From Aminomonas paucivorans DSM 12260 (GTDB taxonomy: Bacteria > Synergistota > Synergistia > Synergistales > Synergistaceae): a stretch of DNA of 64,000 nt. Both the position numbers and the translations under genes were made by a program. The stretch covers positions 2,141,812 through 2,205,811 of the forward strand of contig NZ_CM001022.1 in assembly GCF_000165795.1 (NCBI RefSeq). The letters run 5' to 3'. The notes under the pieces were generated by a model that saw nothing but the letters and a program-made list of their open reading frames with translations, did not search any database and had not been told where the DNA came from. Of this stretch, positions 7,756 to 16,281 are shown one piece after another; the stretch's first letter is position 1, and each line of letters begins with the position of its first letter.

Positions 7756-8903
7756 CGGGCCGTCCCTCCCCTTCGGTTCAGGATCTCCTGGGCCGCCACG
7801 GCGCAGCCCTTGTGCTGGTGCACCCCGCCCCGGCGCACCGACGCCAGGTAGTCCCCGGGCAGACCGCAGGGGCAGTCTCGTCCCAGCACCGCCAGGTCTG
7901 AGGAGAGCACCGCCTGGTTGGGCTGCGCCCCGTTGTAGGGGGTCAGAAGCTCCAGCAGCCCCTCCTGACCGTGAGGCAGGATCTCCAGGGTCAGGGGGTC
8001 CCGCACCAGCATCCGCCCGAAGACGGGCACGTGGTGGTGGCCGAAACGGCAGGCCCCGTAGGGGACCCCGTGTTCCGCCATGCCGAAGGTGTCCCGCACT
8101 CGTTCCGCGGGCAGGCCCACGGTCTCCTCCGCGAAGGCGGCGAAGGCCGCCGCGGTCATGGGGGTGCCCCCGTGGCTCTTCCAGCCTCCCCCCGCCAGGA
8201 GGAAACTCCGGGGGTGCACCTTCACCCCCGGGCTCAGCCGGGCGGCCTCCAGGAAGGCCCGGTGCATGAAGGCGGGGAAGCCCACCAGCCGCAGGGGGGC
8301 ATCGTCCTTCCGTTCCAGGAGGTACCGGGCCGCCTCCTCCGGGTCGAAGTCGAAGGCTCCGGAGGGGTCCCGGCGGATGAGCCAGCGGACGCTCTTGGCG
8401 GGGGCGCAGGCCATCTTCTGGGCGGCGCTCCAGGAGGTGCCCACGTCGGAGGCCTCCGAGGGATCGTAGCCGAACATCAGGTAGTGGGCCGGCTCGGGAT
8501 CGCAGAATCCCAGGGCCCGGAACACCGCCCGGCCCATGCCCTCCACCCGGGCCAGGCTGTCCCGGTCCAGGCAGAGCTGGGTCTTCTGCCCTCCCGTGCC
8601 GGAGCTGGTGAGGGTGAGGGCCACTTCCTCCTCCGGGATGCTCAGGAACCGGTGCAGCTTCATCACCCCCGCGAAGAGGGGGGGGAGGCGCCGCCAGTCC
8701 CCCGGCTCGGGGCTCAGGGGAGGATGAAAGCGGAAGCGCTGTGCCAGATGGTCCAGGTAGGGCTGCCGGGGACGGTGGAAGGCGTCGCACTCCGCCATGG
8801 CCTCGGCGAAGAGGCGCTCCGCCTCCGGGGAGTCCTCGAAGACCGCCGGGTGGGCCACCAGGGCATCCACCTGGGGAAGGTGCGGGAGCTGGGATTGCGG
8901 CAT
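7752..8903 (-). CDS. LuxE-family acyl-protein synthetase
   Basis: Member of the LuxE family, which activates a carboxylic acid as acyl-AMP and then carries the acyl group on a cysteine before passing it to LuxC. The 383-residue length fits LuxE (about 370-380). The AMP-binding loop TSSGTGGQKTQL lies at residues 99-110. A cysteine 16 residues from the C-terminus (Cys367, in HKGCAVAAQE) matches the near-C-terminal acyl-accepting cysteine of luminous-bacteria LuxE. I chose ATG 8903 because AAGGGGG precedes it at good spacing; an in-frame ATG at 8999 lacks such a site. First gene of the operon; no luxA, luxB or luxD is nearby. Confidence 0.87.
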   Translation of the reverse strand: MPQSQLPHLPQVDALVAHPAVFEDSPEAERLFAEAMAECDAFHRPRQPYLDHLAQRFRFHPPLSPEPGDWRRLPPLFAGVMKLHRFLSIPEEEVALTLTSSGTGGQKTQLCLDRDSLARVEGMGRAVFRALGFCDPEPAHYLMFGYDPSEASDVGTSWSAAQKMACAPAKSVRWLIRRDPSGAFDFDPEEAARYLLERKDDAPLRLVGFPAFMHRAFLEAARLSPGVKVHPRSFLLAGGGWKSHGGTPMTAAAFAAFAEETVGLPAERVRDTFGMAEHGVPYGACRFGHHHVPVFGRMLVRDPLTLEILPHGQEGLLELLTPYNGAQPNQAVLSSDLAVLGRDCPCGLPGDYLASVRRGGVHQHKGCAVAAQEILNRRGGTAR

Positions 8904-8954
8904 GGTCGTTTCCCCCTTCGCGGACGGGTTCTCCGTCTCTCGCGGAATGGCCCC

Positions 8955-8983
8955 ATCATAGCGAAAGGGAGACCATCGGTCAG
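8955..8983 (-). promoter_or_regulatory. Candidate promoter of the luxE-luxC operon
   Basis: On the minus strand CTGACC (8983-8978) and TATGAT (8960-8955) are separated by 17 bases, a sigma-70-like arrangement about 50 bases upstream of the luxE start. Confidence 0.45.
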
Positions 8984-9018
8984 GGGGGATCTTCGCCATG
9001 GCGCCGGGCGAGGGAACC

Positions 9019-9027
9019 TGCTAGCAT
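9019..9027 (+). promoter_or_regulatory. Candidate extended -10 for the polyphosphate kinase gene
   Basis: TGC-TAGCAT forms an extended -10 about 50 bases before the GTG start at 9077. No clear -35 is seen. Similar TGCTAG elements precede ppx (13113-13121) and addB (29057-29065). Confidence 0.33.
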
Positions 9028-9076
9028 GAGAACGCTTCGGCGCGACATGGTTAGGCACTCTTCGGGAGGTGGTCTC

Positions 9077-10555
9077 GTGCTGGAGAAGGTGGATCTGAAG
9101 CGCAAACTGGAGAAGGGGACCTTCAAGACCCTGGCCCCGGACCTGCGGGAGCGGCTGGGGGAGCTGCAGCGCCGGGCCAAAGACCTGGACATCCCCGTGG
9201 GAGTGGTCTTCGAGGGATGGGACGGGGCGGGCAAGGGCACCCTGATGAACGAGCTGATCCTGGCCCTGGACCCCCGGGGCTTCCAGGTACACAACGTGGG
9301 GGGGCCCACGGAGGACGGACGCTTCTGGCCCCCCATGAGGCGTTTCTGGAAGCTCCTGCCTCCCCGGGGGCGGATGGCCCTGTACAACCGGAGCTGGTAC
9401 CGCCGGGTCCTGGAGGACCCCCTGGAGGAAGGGGCCTTCGAGGAGATCCTCTCCTTCGAACGGCAGCTGGCCCAGGACGGATACCTGATCGTCAAGTTCT
9501 TCCTCCACATCTCCAAGAAGGAACAGAAGAAGCGCCTCCAGGCCCTGGAGGCGGACCCCGCCACCAGCTGGCGGGTGACGGATCAGGACTGGGAGCACCA
9601 CAAGCGCTACGACCGCACGGAGACCCTGGTGGAAAGCATGCTCCAACGCACCGACAAGGGGCACGCCCCCTGGACGCTGGTGGAGGCCCACGACCGGGAG
9701 TACGCCACCGTCAAGATCCTCACCACGGTGATCCAGGCACTGGAGCAGCAGATCGCCCGGGTGGAGGCGGCCCGGGCACTGGGAGCTGCGCCGACGCCCC
9801 CGCTGGTCACCCGATCCACCCCGGACCCCCTCAAGCCCGCCATCCTCCGCAGCCTGGACCTGGACCTTTCGGTGGCCCAGAAGGAGTACAAGAAACAGCT
9901 CAAGGAGCTTCAGGAGCGGCTTCGGGACATCCAGTACGAACTCTACCGGGTCCGGCGCCCCCTGGTGGTGGCCTTCGAGGGCCCCGACGCGGCGGGCAAG
10001 GGGGGGTGCATCAAACGCCTCACCCAGGAGCTGGACCCCCGGGGCTACCAGGTGGTCCCCACCTCCGCCCCCAACGACTGGGAGCGGGCACACCACTATC
10101 TGTGGCGCTTCTGGACCGCCTTCCCCAAGGCAGGACACGTGGGCATCTTCGACCGGAGCTGGTACGGCCGGGTCCTGGTGGAGCGGGTGGAGGGCTTCTG
10201 CTCCGAGGGGGAGTGGCGCCGGGCCTACGGGGAGATCAACGAGATGGAGGAGCAGTGGGTCCGCAGCGGGGCCCTGATGGTGAAGTTCTGGCTCCACATC
10301 AGCCAGGAGGAGCAGCTCCGGCGCTTCGAGGAACGGGAGAAGACCCCCTGCAAGAACTGGAAGATCACCCCCGAGGACTGGCGAAACCGGGAGAAGTGGC
10401 CCCGCCACGAGGAGGCGGCGGAGGAGATGCTCCTGCGCACCAGCACCCCCGGGGCTCCCTGGGTGGTGGTGGAGGCCAACTGCAAGGAATACGCCCGCCT
10501 CAAGGTGCTCCGGAAAGTGGTGGAGACGGCGGAAGGGGGCCTGGGGAAGAAGTAG
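9077..10555 (+). CDS. pap: Polyphosphate:AMP phosphotransferase (two-domain PPK2 class II)
   Basis: Transfers phosphate from polyphosphate to AMP, making ADP. The protein has two fused PPK2 domains: the first has Walker A EGWDGAGKGT at residues 46-55, the second EGPDAAGKGG at about 301-310, each followed by the lid pattern NRSWYRRVL or DRSWYGRVL. The 492-residue length fits two-domain class II enzymes. I chose GTG 9077 because GGGAGGTGG precedes it; upstream in-frame codons lack a ribosome site. Its 3' end overlaps the convergent Na/Pi cotransporter gene by 56 bases. Together with that gene and ppx it makes a phosphate/polyphosphate module. Confidence 0.93.
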   Translation: MLEKVDLKRKLEKGTFKTLAPDLRERLGELQRRAKDLDIPVGVVFEGWDGAGKGTLMNELILALDPRGFQVHNVGGPTEDGRFWPPMRRFWKLLPPRGRMALYNRSWYRRVLEDPLEEGAFEEILSFERQLAQDGYLIVKFFLHISKKEQKKRLQALEADPATSWRVTDQDWEHHKRYDRTETLVESMLQRTDKGHAPWTLVEAHDREYATVKILTTVIQALEQQIARVEAARALGAAPTPPLVTRSTPDPLKPAILRSLDLDLSVAQKEYKKQLKELQERLRDIQYELYRVRRPLVVAFEGPDAAGKGGCIKRLTQELDPRGYQVVPTSAPNDWERAHHYLWRFWTAFPKAGHVGIFDRSWYGRVLVERVEGFCSEGEWRRAYGEINEMEEQWVRSGALMVKFWLHISQEEQLRRFEEREKTPCKNWKITPEDWRNREKWPRHEEAAEEMLLRTSTPGAPWVVVEANCKEYARLKVLRKVVETAEGGLGKK

Positions 10556-12146
10556 GTTCCGGCGAGGGGGCGGAAGGGGTGATCCCCCGCTCCCTCACCA
10601 TTTCCTGGGCGTACCGGGCCAGGGACCCGAAGGCCTCCAGGAGCGACCAGGCCTCCTGCCGGGGGGTGCGGGACCCCGCCCCCGAGTCTCCCCCGGCCCA
10701 CCCTCCGTTCCAGGCTCCCTCCTGGACCTCGTAGCGTCGGAAGGCCCTCCTGGCCCGCTCTGCCAGGGACTCGTCCCCCAGAGCGAAGGCTCCCAGGGCA
10801 TCCCGCAGCAGCTCCTTGAGGGTCTCGTAGAGCCCCGACCAGCCGGGGGCACGGGAGAGGCTGACCCCTTCCCGGTGATGGAAACGCATCGCCGGACCGC
10901 TCAGGTCCTGCGCCAGGGTCCGGGCCAGTCCTCCCATGGAAAGGAGGGGAAACTCGTACTCCCCGTAGGCCCGACGCCGCGTCTCCGGATCCGGGAACTC
11001 CAGGGAGTCCAGGTACCCCACGCAGGACTCCGCCAGGTCCGGCAGTCCCCTGCGGAACCGCTCGATCCGCTCCTCCTCCTGGGGGCTCTCCGCTAGCAGG
11101 TAGAGGAAGGTCTCCAGCAGGTTGGCCAGACGGCTCATCTCCCGGTCCAACAGCTTCAGGGCCAGCCCGGGGACCCGGGCCAGGGTGTCGTCCAGGAACT
11201 GGGGCTCCCCCACCGCCTCCGCCCCGGCAAACCAGCGTCCCGCCAGGGACGCCAGGGCCCCCGCCAGGGGGATGCCCAGCAGGGCGTTGAGCCCCGTCAC
11301 CCCCGCCCCGATCCAGGGCACCGCCTGGGCGGGGGAGATCCCCGCCCCCTCCAGGAGCTGCACCAGCCAGGGAACCAGGGGAAGGACCGCCAGGGCCCCG
11401 CAGAGCTTGTACAGGCAGGTGGCCGCCCCCAGGCGGCGGGCGTTGCGCTTGGCCCCCAGGCTGGAGAGCAGCACCGGGGCGGCGGACCCCACGTGGGCCC
11501 CCAGCACCAGGGGGACCAGGGCACCCAGGGAGAGGACCCCCGAGGAGGCCAGGGCGATCCCCAGGGCCAGGACGGCGGAGCTGCTCTGGAGCAGCGCCGT
11601 GACGGCCAGGGCTGCCCCTCCCAGGACCAGGGGCCACCGGGAGGCCCCGAGGATCAGCTCCCGGGCCTGGGAGGTGCGCATCAGGGGGTCCACCCCCAGC
11701 TTGATGAGGAACATCCCCAGGAGCACCAACCCCAGACCCCGCACCACCTGACCGGCGGTGCGCCACCGACCCCGACCCAGCAGGGCCGCCCCGGAACCCG
11801 CCGCCAGCACCGCCGGGGCCAGGACCCCCACGTCCAGGCTCAGGAGGAACGTCACCGCCGCGGCCCCCACGCTGGCCCCCATCATCACCAGCAGGGAACC
11901 GGCGAAGGGGAGGGCTCCCAGGTCCACCAGCCCCACGGCGAAGGAGGTGGCCACGGAACTGCTCTGGGAGAGGACGGACAGGAGCGCCCCGAAGCAGAAG
12001 GCCCCGGAGGTCCGGGAAGCCAGGCGCCCGAGAAAGGCCCGTTCGTCCCCCCCCAGGGCGGAACGGCTCGCCCGGGTGCTCTCCTCCACCCCGAAGAGGA
12101 ACAGAGCCAGTCCCCCCAGGAGGGCCACCACCCCCGATACCACCAC
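10500..12146 (-). CDS. Na+/phosphate cotransporter family protein (NptA/YjbB type)
   Basis: Predicted sodium-dependent phosphate transporter in the cytoplasmic membrane. The N-terminal 300 residues contain two related repeats, each with the family's signature QSSS (SVLSQSSSVATS near residue 59 and TALLQSSSAVLAL near residue 184), and about eight helices. The C-terminal 200 residues are a soluble helical region resembling the PhoU-like domain common in this family, ending in a Pro/Ser-rich tail. The start is taken as GTG 12146, 5 bases after the ppx stop. The stop falls inside the convergent pap gene (56-base overlap). Linkage to ppx and pap supports phosphate rather than another solute. Confidence 0.87.
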   Translation of the reverse strand: MVVSGVVALLGGLALFLFGVEESTRASRSALGGDERAFLGRLASRTSGAFCFGALLSVLSQSSSVATSFAVGLVDLGALPFAGSLLVMMGASVGAAAVTFLLSLDVGVLAPAVLAAGSGAALLGRGRWRTAGQVVRGLGLVLLGMFLIKLGVDPLMRTSQARELILGASRWPLVLGGAALAVTALLQSSSAVLALGIALASSGVLSLGALVPLVLGAHVGSAAPVLLSSLGAKRNARRLGAATCLYKLCGALAVLPLVPWLVQLLEGAGISPAQAVPWIGAGVTGLNALLGIPLAGALASLAGRWFAGAEAVGEPQFLDDTLARVPGLALKLLDREMSRLANLLETFLYLLAESPQEEERIERFRRGLPDLAESCVGYLDSLEFPDPETRRRAYGEYEFPLLSMGGLARTLAQDLSGPAMRFHHREGVSLSRAPGWSGLYETLKELLRDALGAFALGDESLAERARRAFRRYEVQEGAWNGGWAGGDSGAGSRTPRQEAWSLLEAFGSLARYAQEMVRERGITPSAPSPEPTSSPGPLPPSPPLSGAP

Positions 12147-12151
12147 GGCGG

Positions 12152-13087
12152 CTAGATCCTCTCCCCCGCCAGCAGGGCCTCCAGCACCCCGTAGCGCAGC
12201 CCCCGGTCGCTGGCCACGAGGGCGGGGGCGTCGAAGGCATCCAGGACGGCCTCCACGATGCAGGCCCCCGCCAGGACGATCTCCGCCCGCTTGGGATGCA
12301 GCCCCGGGAGGGCCTTGCGCTCCTCCACCTTCAGGGACCGGTACAGGTCGATCTGGCGACGCACCTCCCGGGCCTCCAGGGAAAACCCCGTCACCCGATC
12401 CGGGTCGTAGGCGGTCAGGCCGAGGGCCACGGAGACCAGTGTGGTCACGGTGCCCCCCACCCCCACCAGGACGGGGCCCAGGGGCCGGGCTTGGGCGATC
12501 AGCTCCGCCGCCTCCGCCAACCCTTCCCGGGCGGCTCGGCACGCGGCCTCGCAGGAGGAGAGGGAGACCGGGTCCTCCCCCGCCAGGAAGCGGTCGTGGA
12601 GGAACAGGGCCCCCAAGGGAAGGCTGCGCCGGAGGGAGATCCCCTCCGGAGAGCCCAGGATGAACTCCGTGCTCCCCCCCCCGGTGTCGAAGACCACCCG
12701 GGGGCCCGGGATCCCCAGACGGGAGGAGGCGGCCCGAAAGGCCAGGCGGGCCTCCTCTTCCCCCGGAAGGACCCGCACCTCCACCCCCACCTCCGCCAGG
12801 AGGCGCGCCGCGAAGGCCTCCCCGTTTCGGGCGGTGCGAAAGCCCATGGTCCCCACCGCGGCGATCCGCCGGGCTCCCAAATCCCGAGCCTGCTTCGCCA
12901 GGACCCGGACCGCCCCCAGCCCCCGCTCCATGGCCTCCGGGGAGAAGACCCCCGTGGAGGTCAGGCCGTCCCCCAGACGGACGATCTCCTGCCGATCCAG
13001 GAGGGGCACCAGGCGTCCCCCTTCCTCCCGGGCCACCAGGAGTTTGATGGAATTGGTCCCCAGGTCCAGTACCGCCACGGGCTCCAT
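12152..13087 (-). CDS. ppx: Exopolyphosphatase, Ppx/GppA family
   Basis: Cytoplasmic phosphohydrolase of the actin-like ASKHA fold that releases phosphate from polyphosphate or converts pppGpp to ppGpp. The 311-residue protein has phosphate-1 motif VLDLGTNSIKLL at residues 6-17 and phosphate-2 motif VVFDTGGGSTEFIL near residue 135; it lacks the long C-terminal domain of E. coli Ppx, so it is the short form. ATG 13087 is preceded by GGGAGGTGGGGG; an upstream in-frame extension to 13213 has no such site and overlaps the divergent promoter region. It is the first gene of a two-gene operon with the Na/Pi transporter. Confidence 0.9.
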   Translation of the reverse strand: MEPVAVLDLGTNSIKLLVAREEGGRLVPLLDRQEIVRLGDGLTSTGVFSPEAMERGLGAVRVLAKQARDLGARRIAAVGTMGFRTARNGEAFAARLLAEVGVEVRVLPGEEEARLAFRAASSRLGIPGPRVVFDTGGGSTEFILGSPEGISLRRSLPLGALFLHDRFLAGEDPVSLSSCEAACRAAREGLAEAAELIAQARPLGPVLVGVGGTVTTLVSVALGLTAYDPDRVTGFSLEAREVRRQIDLYRSLKVEERKALPGLHPKRAEIVLAGACIVEAVLDAFDAPALVASDRGLRYGVLEALLAGERI

Positions 13088-13112
13088 GCCCCCACCTCCC
13101 CTTCGGTGCCCT

Positions 13113-13121
13113 AGTCTAGCA
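13113..13121 (-). promoter_or_regulatory. Candidate extended -10 for ppx
   Basis: Minus strand TGC-TAGACT (13121-13113), 25 bases from the ppx ATG. The divergent gene at 13183 has TATACT at 13153-13158 on the plus strand. Both are -10-like only; no convincing -35 is seen. Confidence 0.33.
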
Positions 13122-13182
13122 CGGTCCTGACGAGACGCCGGAGCCCAGGGAGTATACTGAGGGACGAGGAAGGGGGTCTTTG

Positions 13183-13839
13183 ATGGGACGGTTTTCTCCC
13201 CCCGACGTGACACCCTACGACGAGTCCGCGCAGAGAAGCCGGGAACGTCTGGACCGTCTGCTCACCCGGGTGGGCTTCCTGCCCCCGGCCCTGGACGGCA
13301 GCGGCTGCCTCCTTCACGTGTCCGACACGCCCTCGTCCACCTACGGATACCTGAGGCGGGTGCTCCAGAGGATTCGTCCCCTGTGGCTGGTGCACACCGG
13401 GGATGTGGCGGACGAGATCAAGCTGGAACTGTGGCCCAACTCCCGGGACTGCTACCGGGACCGGGTCCGGAAGCTGGCCCGGATCCTCCGGGAGGAGGAC
13501 GTGCCCTGCATCGTGGCGGCGGGAAACCACGACGACCCGGAGATCCTGGAGGACCTCCTGCCCTGTCGCCGGATCATCCGCCGGGGGGAGACCCTGGATC
13601 TGGGACCCCTTCGGATCCGGTTGGGACACTACTACCGGGACGTGGCAGCGGAACCGGAGGCGGTGAACCTCTTCGGCCACGACCTTACCCGCCGAAGCGG
13701 GGAGGAGAACGGACGGCTCTACCTGAACGGCCTGGAGCACATGCACCTGGTGGACCTGGTCTCCCGGGAAGTGACCCGCCTGCCCTACCCGGGAGGGACC
13801 GACGACGAGCGGATGCTGAGACGCCGACGGCGCATGTAG
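13183..13839 (+). CDS. Metallophosphoesterase-like protein with a degenerate first motif
   Basis: Calcineurin-like phosphoesterase fold protein of 218 residues. Visible motifs are GD at 73-74 (HTGDVADE), GNHD at 114-117 and LGHYYRD/FGHD later. The first motif, normally D-x-H, reads SDTP at 47-50, so one metal-binding histidine is missing. It may be a catalytically altered or inactive enzyme. ATG 13183 is preceded by GAGGAAGGGGG. The next gene starts 30 bases downstream, so the two are probably co-transcribed. Substrate unknown. Confidence 0.7.
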   Translation: MGRFSPPDVTPYDESAQRSRERLDRLLTRVGFLPPALDGSGCLLHVSDTPSSTYGYLRRVLQRIRPLWLVHTGDVADEIKLELWPNSRDCYRDRVRKLARILREEDVPCIVAAGNHDDPEILEDLLPCRRIIRRGETLDLGPLRIRLGHYYRDVAAEPEAVNLFGHDLTRRSGEENGRLYLNGLEHMHLVDLVSREVTRLPYPGGTDDERMLRRRRRM

Positions 13840-13869
13840 CGCCGCGAGACCCGACGAGGAGGGTGACCC

Positions 13870-14874
13870 ATGCTTTCCCTGGTGCGCGGAGGCCCCAAGA
13901 TCCTGATGATCGAGACCACCCGCTCGGACCCCCGGCTGGAGGAGCGGCTGAACCGCTCCGGGACCCTCTCCGACACGGACCCCGCGGCGGCGGTGGACCT
14001 GGCGGGGGAGGAGGCCACGCTGGTCTTCCTCTTCCTCTCCGGGGAAGGGCAGGGACAGCTCAAGGTCCTCTCCACCCCGGAACCCCCGGAGACGGTGCTC
14101 TGCGACCTCATCAACCAGCACCTCACGGACCTGGTGGACCACGTGACCACCGCCCCGGGGATGGTGGTGATGCGCCTTTTGGGGAACCTGGACCAGGCCA
14201 TCGACCGCATCCGGGAGGACCTCCAGGGAGAACCCAGCCAGAGGGGCTGGGGCTCCCGGTTGCGCTGCGCCGTGGAGACGGGGACGGTGGTGTACTTCAC
14301 CACCCAGCCCCTGAACCGCCCCCTGACACCGGAGGACTTCCACCCGGAGGCCCTCATCGTCCACCAGCCCTACTCCACCGTGCTGACCCACCTGCGGGGC
14401 AAGGCCATGGACTACCTGGCCCTGGCCATGGGCACCCCGGACTGGAACGACATGGAGGTGCGCATCTATGACGCCGAGGACCGGTACGACCTGCACTATC
14501 GACGGCTGATGACCGCCGTGGAGGGGCTGGATCTGGGGGTGGTGCTGGGAGAGGGATGGGGGAAGGACCAAGCCATGCTCCTCATGAGCGTGCCGGTCTA
14601 CCGGGTGCGCCTCTTCACCCCCCTGCCCCCGGAGGAGATCAAGAAGGTGGCCCTGGCCCTGGAGTACCGGGAGGACGGCAGCCGGTGCGTGGACCTGGAC
14701 GTCTTCGCGAAGGGGAAGAAGGTCCCCTGGACCGGAGACCGGAAGGCGGACCGGGCCTCCTCCCGAAACGGCCTGGCCCTGGAATACCGCCGGGACCTCT
14801 TCGGACGACTCAGCCCGGAGACTCGGGAACGGGCCGCAGCCTTGGAGGAGGAACTGGCCCGCAAACCCTCCTGA
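13870..14874 (+). CDS. Unrecognised 334-residue protein
   Basis: I do not recognise this family. The protein looks soluble, with no signal peptide or membrane helix, a mixed alpha/beta composition and a charged helical C-terminus (residues 310-334). Stretches such as ETGTVVYFTTQPLNRPLTPEDF and a region rich in acidic residues around 180-200 are notable but not diagnostic. A good ribosome site (GAGGAGGG) precedes ATG 13870, and codon use matches its neighbours, so it is a real gene. It follows the degenerate metallophosphoesterase by 30 bases, which suggests a shared role. Confidence 0.75.
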   Translation: MLSLVRGGPKILMIETTRSDPRLEERLNRSGTLSDTDPAAAVDLAGEEATLVFLFLSGEGQGQLKVLSTPEPPETVLCDLINQHLTDLVDHVTTAPGMVVMRLLGNLDQAIDRIREDLQGEPSQRGWGSRLRCAVETGTVVYFTTQPLNRPLTPEDFHPEALIVHQPYSTVLTHLRGKAMDYLALAMGTPDWNDMEVRIYDAEDRYDLHYRRLMTAVEGLDLGVVLGEGWGKDQAMLLMSVPVYRVRLFTPLPPEEIKKVALALEYREDGSRCVDLDVFAKGKKVPWTGDRKADRASSRNGLALEYRRDLFGRLSPETRERAAALEEELARKPS

Positions 14875-14886
14875 CCTTCCCGGCGC

Positions 14887-16278
14887 TCAGGACGCAGGCT
14901 CCTTCGCCCCCCGGGCCAGGGAGAGAAACACCCCCAGGACGCTGAGCCCCGCGAAGAGACCGAAGCACCCCCGCATGGCCCCCACCATCCCCAGGGGGTC
15001 CGCTCCGGTCGGGACGGCCCCCAGCCCCCGCAGGTTCAGCACCGCCGCCACCAGGGCCATGCTGGAGGACTGGCCCAGAACCCTCATGAGCGCCAGGGTG
15101 GCGGAGGCCTGTCCCAGGTCCCCCCTCCCCACGGAGCCCAGGATGGCGTTGGTGTTGGGGGAGGAGAAGAAGGCAAACCCCAGCCCCTGCACCGCCCCCG
15201 CCGCCGCCAGGAGGGCCAGGGAGGACCGGGTGTCCTGAAACAGCAGCAGCCCCAGACCCGCCCCCGTGAGCCCCATGCCCAGGGAGGCCAGACGCCCCGG
15301 ATCGAACCGGTCGGAAAGCCGCCCCGCCAGGGGAGAAAAGAGGGTCTGCACCACCGGCTGCACCGCCAGCAGCAACCCCGCGTCCCGGGGAGAGAGCCCC
15401 CGGATCTCCTGAAGGAACAGGGACAGGAGGAACGTCACCCCGTAGGTGGCCCCGTAGTGCAGCAACGCCGCCAGGTTCGAGAAGGCGTAGGCCCGGCCCC
15501 GGAGGAAGAGCCGCAGGTCCAGCAGGGGGTTCGAGGACCGGAGCTGCCTTCGGGCGAAGACGCCCCACAGGATCGCCCCCGCCGCCAGGGCCGCCGCACC
15601 CCGGGGCTCCGGAAGCCGGGGAACCCCCCAAAGCAGCCCCGAAAGCCCCAGGCCGAAGAGGCCGCAGGAGACCCCGTCCAAGACCCCCCTCCCCGTCCCC
15701 CGGGGCAGCCCCCCGGGCAGGGTGGCCAGCAGCGCCAGGGTCGCCCCGCAGGGAAGCAGGGGGACCCAGAAGAGCAGCCGCCACCCCGCCAGGTCCACCA
15801 GCAGCCCCCCCAGGGTGGGCCCCAGGGAGATGCCCAGGTACACCGCCGCCACGTTGACCCCCAGCACCCGTCCCCGCTCCCCCGGGGGAAAGGCCTCCGT
15901 GAGGATCGCCACCCCTCCCACCGTCATGAGGGCTCCCCCCGCGCCCTGCAACCCCCGGGCCGCCAGCAGGAGGGGGAAGGTGGGGGCCAGGGCGCCCCCC
16001 AGACACCCCAGGGCGAAGACGCCGCACCCCGTCCCGAGCCCCCGGGCATGGCCGTACAGGTCCAGCCCCTTCCCCGCCGGGGCCAGACAGACCGCCAGGG
16101 CGAAGAGGAACACCGACGCCACGGCTCCCAGGGAGGAGGCTCCCTGGGCGAACTCCCGGCCCATGTCGGGCAGTCCCACGTTCACCGCCGACGCCATGAA
16201 GGGGGGCAGGAAGGAGGCGGCCAGGGAGATCCACAGAACCCACCTCTTCCGGCGGGAATCGGAAGGCGAGGGCTCCAT
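14887..16278 (-). CDS. MFS transporter, EmrB/DHA2-like drug exporter
   Basis: Fourteen-helix major facilitator transporter of 463 residues, likely a proton-driven exporter. The N-terminal helix has PPFMASAVNVGLPDMGREF, similar to the DHA2 TM1 signature with a substrate-path Asn/Val stretch, and motif C-like GISLGPTLGGLL occurs near residue 150. The ATG lies 3 bases after the stop of the upstream M19 dipeptidase gene, so the two are co-transcribed and possibly translationally coupled (no strong ribosome site of its own). The substrate is unknown; export of an amino acid or dipeptide product is one possibility raised by the neighbour. Confidence 0.85.
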   Translation of the reverse strand: MEPSPSDSRRKRWVLWISLAASFLPPFMASAVNVGLPDMGREFAQGASSLGAVASVFLFALAVCLAPAGKGLDLYGHARGLGTGCGVFALGCLGGALAPTFPLLLAARGLQGAGGALMTVGGVAILTEAFPPGERGRVLGVNVAAVYLGISLGPTLGGLLVDLAGWRLLFWVPLLPCGATLALLATLPGGLPRGTGRGVLDGVSCGLFGLGLSGLLWGVPRLPEPRGAAALAAGAILWGVFARRQLRSSNPLLDLRLFLRGRAYAFSNLAALLHYGATYGVTFLLSLFLQEIRGLSPRDAGLLLAVQPVVQTLFSPLAGRLSDRFDPGRLASLGMGLTGAGLGLLLFQDTRSSLALLAAAGAVQGLGFAFFSSPNTNAILGSVGRGDLGQASATLALMRVLGQSSSMALVAAVLNLRGLGAVPTGADPLGMVGAMRGCFGLFAGLSVLGVFLSLARGAKEPAS

Positions 16279-16281
16279 GGT

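Noticed and set aside
8741-9076. N-terminal extension of the polyphosphate:AMP phosphotransferase
   Set aside because: Overlaps the divergent luxE gene and its promoter; the GTG at 9077 has a strong ribosome site and fits the family length.
13183-13839. Call as an active metallophosphatase
   Set aside because: The first metal motif lacks its histidine, so only fold-level similarity is claimed.
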